Below, piece after piece: positions 1-7,809 of a stretch of DNA of 64,000 nucleotides. The position numbers and the translations under genes are program-made. The DNA lies in assembly GCA_964030785.1 (NCBI GenBank), contig OZ034977.1, forward strand, positions 25,615,652-25,679,651, in the 5' to 3' direction. This stretch comes from Siderastrea siderea (lineage: Eukaryota > Cnidaria > Anthozoa > Scleractinia > Rhizangiidae). The notes below the pieces were generated by a model. That model did no database searches, had not been told where the DNA came from, and worked only from the letters and a program-made list of their open reading frames with translations. How positions within the stretch are numbered: position 1 is the stretch's first letter; every line of letters begins with the position of its first letter.

Positions 1-155
1 TGGATCATATATTTCAGTCTTTGAAAAGTGCCGTCTGTCGCGTGACATTGTAGGTCAGCTACGTCACTGTGAACTTGGGCGCGTGACCTTGCGTAATCGT
101 TACATTTCCTTGCTTGAATGTGTATTTTATACTTAAAGTAATGGTAAAATTACCA

Positions 156-161
156 AATAAA
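156..161 (+). terminator. Putative polyadenylation signal AATAAA for the transposase transcript
   Basis: Canonical eukaryotic hexamer, with T/GT-rich sequence downstream. It repeats at the same offset in each unit (for example 3867-3872). Function is inferred from position only. Confidence 0.45.
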
Positions 162-189
162 TCAAACAGATATGTAGTACTGTCTCTGT

Positions 190-195
190 TTTAAT
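190..195 (-). terminator. Possible minus-strand polyadenylation signal ATTAAA for Rep
   Basis: ATTAAA on the minus strand, about 140 nt past the Rep stop codon. It is the commonest natural variant of AATAAA, and no AATAAA was seen nearer on that strand. The evidence is weak and positional. Confidence 0.3.
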
Positions 196-244
196 ATATG
201 CCGTGAACAAAATGAATATATCAGCTATATTTCTCCAGTTTCAA

Positions 245-350
245 CGAGTAACCACGAGTAACCACGAGTAACCACTCATTAATTAAACAACATTATCTGA
301 ACACTTATTGTCTTTCTATTTGGTTACTCGTGGTTACTCGTGGTTACTCG
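245..350. repeat. Iteron inverted repeat, putative Rep origin (unit 1)
   Basis: Three perfect tandem copies of CGAGTAACCA (245-274) and three perfect copies of the complement TGGTTACTCG (321-350) flank a 46-nt AT-rich spacer (275-320). The result is a perfect 30-bp inverted repeat able to extrude a long hairpin. It lies where the two genes' 3' ends converge, and the last codons and stop of Rep (ending at 334) are inside the right arm. Tandem iterons beside a stem-loop are the classic layout of rolling-circle and rolling-hairpin Rep origins. Each iteron holds ACCA, the core of the parvovirus MVM NS1 binding motif. No canonical CRESS nonanucleotide (NANTATTAC) was found in the spacer, so the origin call is inference. 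Confidence 0.65.
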
Positions 351-1863
351 TTATCTCGGCGACGCTGTCATCACTGTCTCCTCCAAGAACCAAAATTGCA
401 AAACACTTCGGGCATGGCGGAATTTCTTTCTGTTGCTGCTGTGGGATCTGCGCATGAAAACGAAATATTTTCCAGCGCACAGCCATCATCTCAGTCTCTT
501 TGTCATCAATGGCTCCACTCTTGACGAAAATTATTTCATTCTTTCCTGTGGCGAAAATTGGCGTATCTTTGTCGAAAACTATGTCCTTTGCATAGTGTGA
601 CTTTGGAGCCGGCAAATGTACTAACTGCCCTTCCAGTAATAACAATAGGTCATGCCACGGAATAATGCAAGGCGACCACCTGAAATCATTAAGAAAAATG
701 CATTCTGCCTTTTCTGCGCCCACCCACGCGAAACTTGTACATGCGGGATTTGAAAAGGTATTAAAAATAACATTTAGAGGATTCAACAGAAAGGTTTTAC
801 CACAGTTAGCAACACCAATATTCATGATATTACGGTATTTTCCCCGTCCCTTCTCTAGTAAATCTTGAATACTCCTGCCATAATACTGAGCATCGATGCC
901 GTTACATGCCAGTACCTCTTTAGCACATGTCAACCACTGCCCATAACAACCCTCCACGCACTGTCCTTCCTTCGCCTCATTTATCAGTTCGATTCTTGTT
1001 TTCGTCTGTCTGTCCAGTTGTTGTTTTGAATTCTCCATTTCCCAGGTAGTTTCCAAAACTTCAGCGACAACCTTAGGGCCCCTGTTAACGATAAACTCCG
1101 CCAGATCAATTTTCCCCTCTTGTTTCTGTTCTCTTGCAAGAGCAAGTAACTCTGTGCGAGACTTGATATTCTTGGCGAGGATGATTTCGGAAAGTTCATA
1201 GCTTGTCATGCGTTTCCTCTTTGCCTTTCCCTTGGCCTTGGATTTGCTGTTAGTTGGTGCTTCCATTTCGTCAATCTTTCCGTGCTCGAACTCGTCATCT
1301 TCGTCGCCCATGTCATCGTTTAAACCTCTCTTTGGTTGCTTACTGTTTGCTGCTAGTGAATTAGCAAAAGAAGCCCGGTTCGTTCTTGGCGGATTACTAT
1401 TGCTGAGATCTGGATGGCCAGAACTCTGAATGTAATCTTCATCCTCTTTTGTCACGTACTGCCAGGCACTAAAATAATTTGCGTGGATAGCGGAGAAATG
1501 AACCGAGATTCCACACCGCTCTGACAAAAACCTCTTACTAGACAACCACCGTTTATTTTTATCCAACTTGACAGCCATGTGGTAGTGGATACCAAAATTA
1601 AGGTGTCTTTCCATGGAACAACACCACTGAATTATTTTGGCTGGGGTATCATAGAAAGAATGAACAACGGCGTCAACGAAAGACTGTCTTGTAGGAAAGC
1701 GGGCTTCATCTGCTTGACTGTACGTTATTAAGTACACTTTACGTACAGCACGAGCGTTGATCTCTTGCCGGTTTACTTCAGGCATCTCGGTACCAGTATG
1801 CTCCTGTGTTTCACTTGCTTCGGAGGAAGCTGAATCGGACTCATATCCTTTTATCATTTCCAT
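334..1863 (-). CDS. HUH endonuclease-SF3 helicase replication initiator (Rep), copy 1
   Basis: A 509-aa protein read from the ATG at 1863-1861 (A at -3, G at +4; a second ATG lies two codons later). The longer open frame begins at a non-ATG codon and is not preferred. An acidic Ser/Glu-rich N-terminus (about 1-35) precedes the HUH nuclease domain: motif I VYLITYSQ (43-50), motif II HYH (His93, His95), motif III YVTK (Tyr136 nucleophile, Lys139). A basic run KSKAKGKAKRKR (207-218) looks like a nuclear localisation signal. The SF3 helicase follows: Walker A GVANCGKT (350-357), Walker B IFLND (389-393), motif C-like FATGKN ending in Asn442, and Arg463 in RWKIFRF as candidate arginine finger. A CPKC pair lies at 484-487. 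The family nicks and joins one strand at an origin and unwinds the template for rolling-circle or rolling-hairpin replication. The exact subfamily (CRESS-like or parvovirus-like) is not assigned. Confidence 0.88.
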   Translation of the reverse strand: MEMIKGYESDSASSEASETQEHTGTEMPEVNRQEINARAVRKVYLITYSQADEARFPTRQSFVDAVVHSFYDTPAKIIQWCCSMERHLNFGIHYHMAVKLDKNKRWLSSKRFLSERCGISVHFSAIHANYFSAWQYVTKEDEDYIQSSGHPDLSNSNPPRTNRASFANSLAANSKQPKRGLNDDMGDEDDEFEHGKIDEMEAPTNSKSKAKGKAKRKRMTSYELSEIILAKNIKSRTELLALAREQKQEGKIDLAEFIVNRGPKVVAEVLETTWEMENSKQQLDRQTKTRIELINEAKEGQCVEGCYGQWLTCAKEVLACNGIDAQYYGRSIQDLLEKGRGKYRNIMNIGVANCGKTFLLNPLNVIFNTFSNPACTSFAWVGAEKAECIFLNDFRWSPCIIPWHDLLLLLEGQLVHLPAPKSHYAKDIVFDKDTPIFATGKNEIIFVKSGAIDDKETEMMAVRWKIFRFHAQIPQQQQKEIPPCPKCFAILVLGGDSDDSVAEITSNHE

Positions 1864-2143
1864 AATGACTTCAAGAAGGGAAAACAAGTGTTATTATGCC
1901 TTGCGAAATTGATTGTGAACGTGCCGAAGACGACAACAATCACTTTGAAAATCGACATTTGATACGACCAAAAGATATCACACACAAAATTCGTTAGCTA
2001 AAAACTTGATTTTTTAATGCTAAAAACTACTACACATGACAATTTTCTAAATCTGTACTTTACTTGGCGGATATTTCCTTTATGTAATGGCGTTGTACTC
2101 AGTTTCACTTTTTGCTGTTCAGCAAAGATTTTCAAACACAAAT

Positions 2144-2287
2144 CCCCCCTCCCCCTATCCAATGTTGTACCGGGATAAACGCTGGTTCCCACCTAGCAAA
2201 TTCAACACGGGATAAACGCTGGTTCCCACCTAGCAAATTCAACATTGTTTGGGGGGGATGGGGGGTATATTTTAGTGGGTAAGGGGG
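2144..2287. repeat. C-tract/G-tract imperfect inverted repeat with G-quadruplex potential
   Basis: C-rich 2144-2156 and G-rich 2251-2287 (runs of 7, 6, 3 and 5 G) face each other across the 37-bp repeats. A perfect 8-bp stem CAATGTTG (2160-2167)/CAACATTG (2240-2247) lies inside them. The G-rich strand meets the usual four-run G-quadruplex pattern. Present in all units. Confidence 0.55.
2171..2244. repeat. 37-bp direct repeat, two copies (unit 1)
   Basis: Perfect head-to-tail copies at 2171-2207 and 2208-2244, starting CGGGATAAAC and ending TTCAACA. Copy number varies between units: three in unit 2 (5882-5992), one in unit 14 (55075-55111), two elsewhere. This accounts for the 37-bp length difference of unit 2. 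Confidence 0.95.
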
Positions 2288-2298
2288 ATTTTAAAGCT

Positions 2299-2396
2299 AG
2301 GTATGCCAAAAAAAGGGGAATGTCTCAACACTTTTGACGCTCATTGTAGGTATGCCAAAAAAAGGGGAATGTCTCAACACTTTTGACGCTCATTGT
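2299..2396. repeat. 49-bp direct repeat, two copies (unit 1)
   Basis: Perfect copies at 2299-2347 and 2348-2396, starting AGGTATGCC and ending GCTCATTGT. Two copies in units 1-9 and one in units 10-14, which explains the 49-bp length step. Its 3' part is one arm of the 34-bp inverted repeat seen whole in units 11-13. Confidence 0.95.
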
Positions 2397-2553
2397 CCGA
2401 ATGTGAAAACTTGGTATATTGGGAAAACAAAACGTTGCGTTACTCTGATTTGAACGTAAATTACGCAAATTAGCTAAATAATGACATTTATACCGATTTG
2501 CGTGACTTCTCGCTAATTAGTGCGAAAATAAAGTGATTTTTTCATTTGCACAG

Positions 2554-2561
2554 TGACGTCA
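2554..2561. promoter_or_regulatory. Perfect CRE palindrome TGACGTCA upstream of transposase
   Basis: The consensus CREB/ATF site, centred about 38 bp before the transposase ATG, within CACAGTGACGT (2549-2559). The octamer recurs in the other units with a transposase start, including unit 6, where a neighbouring base (21155) is changed. A role in transcription is inferred; it could instead belong to a transposase-binding motif. Confidence 0.45.
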
Positions 2562-2595
2562 CAAAAGTGTGAAATTCATCTCGTATAGAGGGAAG

Positions 2596-3696
2596 ATGGC
2601 TTTTACCGGTAAAATAAGTCCAGAAAGTCGTGCGTATGTCCTGTTTGCAATGAAATGCAAACGCCTCAGAAAAAGGGACATTATCGAGCAAGTTAATATA
2701 TCGCGGGCTTCACTTTATCGAATTTTAAAGCAAAAAAAGGATGCGAAACGGAAGAAAGCGCGTGCAAGTGAGGACACCGTCTTTGGTCGGCCACGCAAAC
2801 TAGGACCCCGAGAGGAGCGCATGTTGCTGCGAAAAATTCATCCACTGAGAAAAGCAGAAGGACAGTTTACTGTAAAGCGACTTATGCGAGAAGCAGGTAT
2901 TAATTCCAATAACGTATCCTGCAGGACTGTTCAACGTTTCTTACGTTCCAAAGGTTACAAATACCTACACGCGAGACAAAAAGGACTCTTAACAGAACAG
3001 GATATTGTCAAGCGATTAAAGTTCGCACGGGAGATGAAACGCGAACATACTGAAGATTTTTGGACAAAAGAGATTGCATTCTATTTAGATGGCGTAAGTT
3101 TTGTCCACAAATATAATCCCGCAGATCAAGCGCGTGCCCCTAAAGGACGAATTTGGCGTAAAGACGACGAGGGCTTAGCATTGGGCTGCACCGCGAAAGG
3201 CTCGCATTGTGGGACAGGGGGAAGAGTAGCCAAATTTATGGTTGCTATAACCTATAGGGAAGGAGTCATACTCTGTGAACACTACGATAATCTTAACGGG
3301 GCCTATTTTAAGGATTTAATTGAGCGAGAATTTGAACGGATGTTTAGGGACGCCAATAAGGGTACGTCCAAGCTTTTTATGCAAGATGGCGATCCCAGTC
3401 AGAATTCAGCGCTAGCACGTTCCGCATGGCAAGAGATAGGGGCCCAGCTGATGTCCTTGCCACCTAGGAGCGGAGACATTCATTGTATAGAATCTATCTT
3501 TCACATAGTGAAAATTAATTTGCGGGACGATGCACTGAAGAAGAACATAACTTATGAAACCTTTCCAGATTTCTGTAAACGCGTGGAGGACACGATCAGG
3601 TCCCTGGATAAGAAGATAATTGACAAGACGATAGAAACAATGCAGAAGAGAATAGAGTTAGTTATACAAAGAAAAGGACAGCGAACCAAATATTAA
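2596..3696 (+). CDS. Tc1/IS630-type DD34E transposase, copy 1
   Basis: A 366-aa protein from the ATG at 2596 (A at -3, G at +4). The frame stays open 27 bp upstream to a GTG, which is unlikely to be used in a eukaryote. Two N-terminal helix-turn-helix regions (about 22-48 and 91-121) flank a GRPRK AT-hook-like linker (64-68), the usual bipartite DNA-binding arrangement of Tc1-like transposases. The RNase H-like catalytic domain has Asp165 (FYLDGVSF), Asp264 (FMQDGDP) and Glu299 (HCIESIF). Exactly 34 residues separate the last two, the DD34E signature. PPRSGD before the Glu corresponds to the family's PPQSPDLNP block. The enzyme should bind terminal inverted repeats and cut and paste DNA at TA targets. 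The length is near the family norm and all catalytic residues are present, so it may be active. Confidence 0.9.
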   Translation: MAFTGKISPESRAYVLFAMKCKRLRKRDIIEQVNISRASLYRILKQKKDAKRKKARASEDTVFGRPRKLGPREERMLLRKIHPLRKAEGQFTVKRLMREAGINSNNVSCRTVQRFLRSKGYKYLHARQKGLLTEQDIVKRLKFAREMKREHTEDFWTKEIAFYLDGVSFVHKYNPADQARAPKGRIWRKDDEGLALGCTAKGSHCGTGGRVAKFMVAITYREGVILCEHYDNLNGAYFKDLIEREFERMFRDANKGTSKLFMQDGDPSQNSALARSAWQEIGAQLMSLPPRSGDIHCIESIFHIVKINLRDDALKKNITYETFPDFCKRVEDTIRSLDKKIIDKTIETMQKRIELVIQRKGQRTKY

Positions 3697-3955
3697 ATGC
3701 GTTATTATCTGTGGATCATATATTTCAGTCTTTGAAAAGTGCCGTCTGTCGCGTGACATTGTAGGTCAGCTACGTCACTGTGAACTTGGGCGCGTGACCT
3801 TGCGTAATCGTTACATTTCCTTGCTTGAATGTGTATTTTATACTTAAAGTAATGGTAAAATTACCAAATAAATCAAACAGATATGTAGTACTGTCTCTGT
3901 TTTAATATATGCCGTGAACAAAATGAATATATCAGCTATATTTCTCCAGTTTCAA

Positions 3956-4061
3956 CGAGTAACCACGAGTAACCACGAGTAACCACTCATTAATTAAACA
4001 ACATTATCTGAACACTTATTGTCTTTCTATTTGGTTACTCGTGGTTACTCGTGGTTACTCG
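3956..4061. repeat. Iteron inverted repeat, unit 2
   Basis: Arms 3956-3985 and 4032-4061, identical to unit 1. This copy lies wholly between two complete genes: transposase 1 ends at 3696 and Rep 2 ends at 4045. Confidence 0.65.
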
Positions 4062-5574
4062 TTATCTCGGCGACGCTGTCATCACTGTCTCCTCCAAGAA
4101 CCAAAATTGCAAAACACTTCGGGCATGGCGGAATTTCTTTCTGTTGCTGCTGTGGGATCTGCGCATGAAAACGAAATATTTTCCAGCGCACAGCCATCAT
4201 CTCAGTCTCTTTGTCATCAATGGCTCCACTCTTGACGAAAATTATTTCATTCTTTCCTGTGGCGAAAATTGGCGTATCTTTGTCGAAAACTATGTCCTTT
4301 GCATAGTGTGACTTTGGAGCCGGCAAATGTACTAACTGCCCTTCCAGTAATAACAATAGGTCATGCCACGGAATAATGCAAGGCGACCACCTGAAATCAT
4401 TAAGAAAAATGCATTCTGCCTTTTCTGCGCCCACCCACGCGAAACTTGTACATGCGGGATTTGAAAAGGTATTAAAAATAACATTTAGAGGATTCAACAG
4501 AAAGGTTTTACCACAGTTAGCAACACCAATATTCATGATATTACGGTATTTTCCCCGTCCCTTCTCTAGTAAATCTTGAATACTCCTGCCATAATACTGA
4601 GCATCGATGCCGTTACATGCCAGTACCTCTTTAGCACATGTCAACCACTGCCCATAACAACCCTCCACGCACTGTCCTTCCTTCGCCTCATTTATCAGTT
4701 CGATTCTTGTTTTCGTCTGTCTGTCCAGTTGTTGTTTTGAATTCTCCATTTCCCAGGTAGTTTCCAAAACTTCAGCGACAACCTTAGGGCCCCTGTTAAC
4801 GATAAACTCCGCCAGATCAATTTTCCCCTCTTGTTTCTGTTCTCTTGCAAGAGCAAGTAACTCTGTGCGAGACTTGATATTCTTGGCGAGGATGATTTCG
4901 GAAAGTTCATAGCTTGTCATGCGTTTCCTCTTTGCCTTTCCCTTGGCCTTGGACTTGCTGTTAGTTGGTGCTTCCATTTCGTCAATCTTTCCGTGCTCGA
5001 ACTCGTCATCTTCGTCGCCCATGTCATCGTTTAAACCTCTCTTTGGTTGCTTACTGTTTGCTGCTAGTGAATTAGCAAAAGAAGCCCGGTTCGTTCTTGG
5101 CGGATTACTATTGCTGAGATCTGGATGGCCAGAACTCTGAATGTAATCTTCATCCTCTTTTGTCACGTACTGCCAGGCACTAAAATAATTTGCGTGGATA
5201 GCGGAGAAATGAACCGAGATTCCACACCGCTCTGACAAAAACCTCTTACTAGACAACCACCGTTTATTTTTATCCAACTTGACAGCCATGTGGTAGTGGA
5301 TACCAAAATTAAGGTGTCTTTCCATGGAACAACACCACTGAATTATTTTGGCTGGGGTATCATAGAAAGAATGAACAACGGCGTCAACGAAAGACTGTCT
5401 TGTAGGAAAGCGGGCTTCATCTGCTTGACTGTACGTTATTAAGTACACTTTACGTACAGCACGAGCGTTGATCTCTTGCCGGTTTACTTCAGGCATCTCG
5501 GTACCAGTATGCTCCTGTGTTTCACTTGCTTCGGAGGAAGCTGAATCGGACTCATATCCTTTTATCATTTCCAT
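4045..5574 (-). CDS. HUH-SF3 Rep, copy 2
   Basis: 509 aa, protein identical to copy 1. One silent difference is visible at 4954 (Lys codon). Confidence 0.88.
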   Translation of the reverse strand: MEMIKGYESDSASSEASETQEHTGTEMPEVNRQEINARAVRKVYLITYSQADEARFPTRQSFVDAVVHSFYDTPAKIIQWCCSMERHLNFGIHYHMAVKLDKNKRWLSSKRFLSERCGISVHFSAIHANYFSAWQYVTKEDEDYIQSSGHPDLSNSNPPRTNRASFANSLAANSKQPKRGLNDDMGDEDDEFEHGKIDEMEAPTNSKSKAKGKAKRKRMTSYELSEIILAKNIKSRTELLALAREQKQEGKIDLAEFIVNRGPKVVAEVLETTWEMENSKQQLDRQTKTRIELINEAKEGQCVEGCYGQWLTCAKEVLACNGIDAQYYGRSIQDLLEKGRGKYRNIMNIGVANCGKTFLLNPLNVIFNTFSNPACTSFAWVGAEKAECIFLNDFRWSPCIIPWHDLLLLLEGQLVHLPAPKSHYAKDIVFDKDTPIFATGKNEIIFVKSGAIDDKETEMMAVRWKIFRFHAQIPQQQQKEIPPCPKCFAILVLGGDSDDSVAEITSNHE

Positions 5575-6343
5575 AATGACTTCAAGAAGGGAAAACAAGT
5601 GTTATTATGCCTTGCGAAATTGATTGTGAACGTGCCGAAGACGACAACAATCACTTTGAAAATCGACATTTGATACGACCAAAAGATATCACACACAAAA
5701 TTCGTTAGCTAAAAACTTGATTTTTTAATGCTAAAAACTACTACACATGACAATTTTCTAAATCTGTACTTTACTTGGCGGATATTTCCTTTATGTAATG
5801 GCGTTGTACTCAGTTTCACTTTTTGCTGTTCAGCAAAGATTTTCAAACACAAATCCCCCCTCCCCCTATCCAATGTTGTACCGGGATAAACGCTGGTTCC
5901 CACCTAGCAAATTCAACACGGGATAAACGCTGGTTCCCACCTAGCAAATTCAACACGGGATAAACGCTGGTTCCCACCTAGCAAATTCAACATTGTTTGG
6001 GGGGGATGGGGGGTATATTTTAGTGGGTAAGGGGGATTTTAAAGCTAGGTATGCCAAAAAAAGGGGAATGTCTCAACACTTTTGACGCTCATTGTAGGTA
6101 TGCCAAAAAAAGGGGAATGTCTCAACACTTTTGACGCTCATTGTCCGAATGTGAAAACTTGGTATATTGGGAAAACAAAACGTTGCGTTACTCTGATTTG
6201 AACGTAAATTACGCAAATTAGCTAAATAATGACATTTATACCGATTTGCGTGACTTCTCGCTAATTAGTGCGAAAATAAAGTGATTTTTTCATTTGCACA
6301 GTGACGTCACAAAAGTGTGAAATTCATCTCGTATAGAGGGAAG

Positions 6344-7444
6344 ATGGCTTTTACCGGTAAAATAAGTCCAGAAAGTCGTGCGTATGTCCTGTTTGCAATG
6401 AAATGCAAACGCCTCAGAAAAAGGGACATTATCGAGCAAGTTAATATATCGCGGGCTTCACTTTATCGAATTTTAAAGCAAAAAAAGGATGCGAAACGGA
6501 AGAAAGCGCGTGCAAGTGAGGACACCGTCTTTGGTCGGCCACGCAAACTAGGACCCCGAGAGGAGCGCATGTTGCTGCGAAAAATTCATCCACTGAGAAA
6601 AGCAGAAGGACAGTTTACTGTAAAGCGACTTATGCGAGAAGCAGGTATTAATTCCAATAACGTATCCTGCAGGACTGTTCAACGTTTCTTACGTTCCAAA
6701 GGTTACAAATACCTACACGCGAGACAAAAAGGACTCTTAACAGAACAGGATATTGTCAAGCGATTAAAGTTCGCACGGGAGATGAAACGCGAACATACTG
6801 AAGATTTTTGGACAAAAGAGATTGCATTCTATTTAGATGGCGTAAGTTTTGTCCACAAATATAATCCCGCAGATCAAGCGCGTGCCCCTAAAGGACGAAT
6901 TTGGCGTAAAGACGACGAGGGCTTAGCATTGGGCTGCACCGCGAAAGGCTCGCATTGTGGGACAGGGGGAAGAGTAGCCAAATTTATGGTTGCTATAACC
7001 TATAGGGAAGGAGTCATACTCTGTGAACACTACGATAATCTTAACGGGGCCTATTTTAAGGATTTAATTGAGCGAGAATTTGAACGGATGTTTAGGGACG
7101 CCAATAAGGGTACGTCCAAGCTTTTTATGCAAGATGGCGATCCCAGTCAGAATTCAGCGCTAGCACGTTCCGCATGGCAAGAGATAGGGGCCCAGCTGAT
7201 GTCCTTGCCACCTAGGAGCGGAGACATTCATTGTATAGAATCTATCTTTCACATAGTGAAAATTAATTTGCGGGACGATGCACTGAAGAAGAACATAACT
7301 TATGAAACCTTTCCAGATTTCTGTAAACGCGTGGAGGACACGATCAGGTCCCTGGATAAGAAGATAATTGACAAGACGATAGAAACAATGCAGAAGAGAA
7401 TAGAGTTAGTTATACAAAGAAAAGGACAGCGAACCAAATATTAA
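6344..7444 (+). CDS. DD34E transposase, copy 2
   Basis: 366 aa, identical to copy 1, with Leu233. Intact catalytic triad. Confidence 0.9.
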   Translation: MAFTGKISPESRAYVLFAMKCKRLRKRDIIEQVNISRASLYRILKQKKDAKRKKARASEDTVFGRPRKLGPREERMLLRKIHPLRKAEGQFTVKRLMREAGINSNNVSCRTVQRFLRSKGYKYLHARQKGLLTEQDIVKRLKFAREMKREHTEDFWTKEIAFYLDGVSFVHKYNPADQARAPKGRIWRKDDEGLALGCTAKGSHCGTGGRVAKFMVAITYREGVILCEHYDNLNGAYFKDLIEREFERMFRDANKGTSKLFMQDGDPSQNSALARSAWQEIGAQLMSLPPRSGDIHCIESIFHIVKINLRDDALKKNITYETFPDFCKRVEDTIRSLDKKIIDKTIETMQKRIELVIQRKGQRTKY

Positions 7445-7703
7445 ATGCGTTATTATCTGTGGATCATATATTTCAGTCTTTGAAAAGTGCCGTCTGTCGC
7501 GTGACATTGTAGGTCAGCTACGTCACTGTGAACTTGGGCGCGTGACCTTGCGTAATCGTTACATTTCCTTGCTTGAATGTGTATTTTATACTTAAAGTAA
7601 TGGTAAAATTACCAAATAAATCAAACAGATATGTAGTACTGTCTCTGTTTTAATATATGCCGTGAACAAAATGAATATATCAGCTATATTTCTCCAGTTT
7701 CAA

Positions 7704-7809
7704 CGAGTAACCACGAGTAACCACGAGTAACCACTCATTAATTAAACAACATTATCTGAACACTTATTGTCTTTCTATTTGGTTACTCGTGGTTACTCGT
7801 GGTTACTCG
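7704..7809. repeat. Iteron inverted repeat, unit 3
   Basis: Arms 7704-7733 and 7780-7809, unchanged from unit 1. Confidence 0.65.

Larger units (their letters stand above)
1..244 (+). other. Transposase 3' untranslated region
   Basis: Non-coding stretch between the transposase stop of the previous unit and the iteron repeat; it recurs in every unit. It contains AATAAA at 156-161, about 170 nt after the stop and followed by T/GT-rich sequence, a plausible plus-strand polyadenylation signal. On the minus strand ATTAAA (plus-strand TTTAAT, 190-195) could serve the converging Rep transcript. GCGTGAC occurs at 40-46 and 81-87, and ACGTCACTGTG at 61-71 mirrors a motif upstream of the transposase. 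Confidence 0.55.
1864..2595. promoter_or_regulatory. Divergent intergenic region of the unit (shared promoter region)
   Basis: A 732-bp stretch between the 5' ends of Rep (minus) and transposase (plus), so it must hold both promoters or their upstream exons. From left to right: AT-rich sequence; a C-tract (2144-2156); two 37-bp repeats; a G-rich stretch (2251-2287); two 49-bp repeats; an 8-bp inverted repeat ACGCAAAT/ATTTGCGT (2463-2470, 2496-2503); GCGTGAC (2500-2506); and a perfect CRE (2554-2561). Neither promoter has an obvious canonical TATA box. The short minus-strand open frame here (1998-2192) starts at GTG and varies with the indels; it is not called as a gene. Confidence 0.6.
1..3711. 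repeat. Array unit 1 (3711 bp)
   Basis: Reference unit for the offsets used here. In order: 3' region of the transposase gene of the preceding unit (1-244), iteron inverted repeat (245-350), Rep gene on minus (334-1863), divergent intergenic region (1864-2595), transposase on plus (2596-3696). It has two 37-bp repeats, two 49-bp repeats, no 112-bp module and transposase Leu233. Confidence 0.95.
3712..7459. repeat. Array unit 2 (3748 bp)
   Basis: The longest uninterrupted unit without the 112-bp module; three 37-bp repeats at 5882-5992. Two 49-bp repeats; transposase Leu233. Intergenic region 5575-6343. One silent change in Rep at 4954. Confidence 0.95.

Noticed and set aside
275..320. CRESS-type nonanucleotide nick site in the iteron spacer
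   Set aside because: No match to NANTATTAC on either strand. The origin call rests on the palindrome and iterons only.
340..1429. Plus- and minus-strand open frames of 64-86 codons overlapping Rep
   Set aside because: They are antisense or alternate-frame shadows of the Rep gene, copied in every unit.
1864..1887. Eight extra N-terminal residues of Rep from a TTG start
   Set aside because: The ATG at 1863 is in good Kozak context; the upstream codons carry no motif. A spliced upstream exon cannot be excluded.
1998..2192. 64-codon minus-strand frame upstream of Rep (85 codons in units 11-14)
   Set aside because: It starts at GTG inside the 37-bp repeat, its C-terminus changes completely with the 112-bp module, and it has no recognisable domain.
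2569..2595. Nine extra N-terminal residues of the transposase from a GTG start
   Set aside because: GTG is a poor start in eukaryotes, and an ATG with A at -3 and G at +4 follows at 2596, just before the first DNA-binding region.
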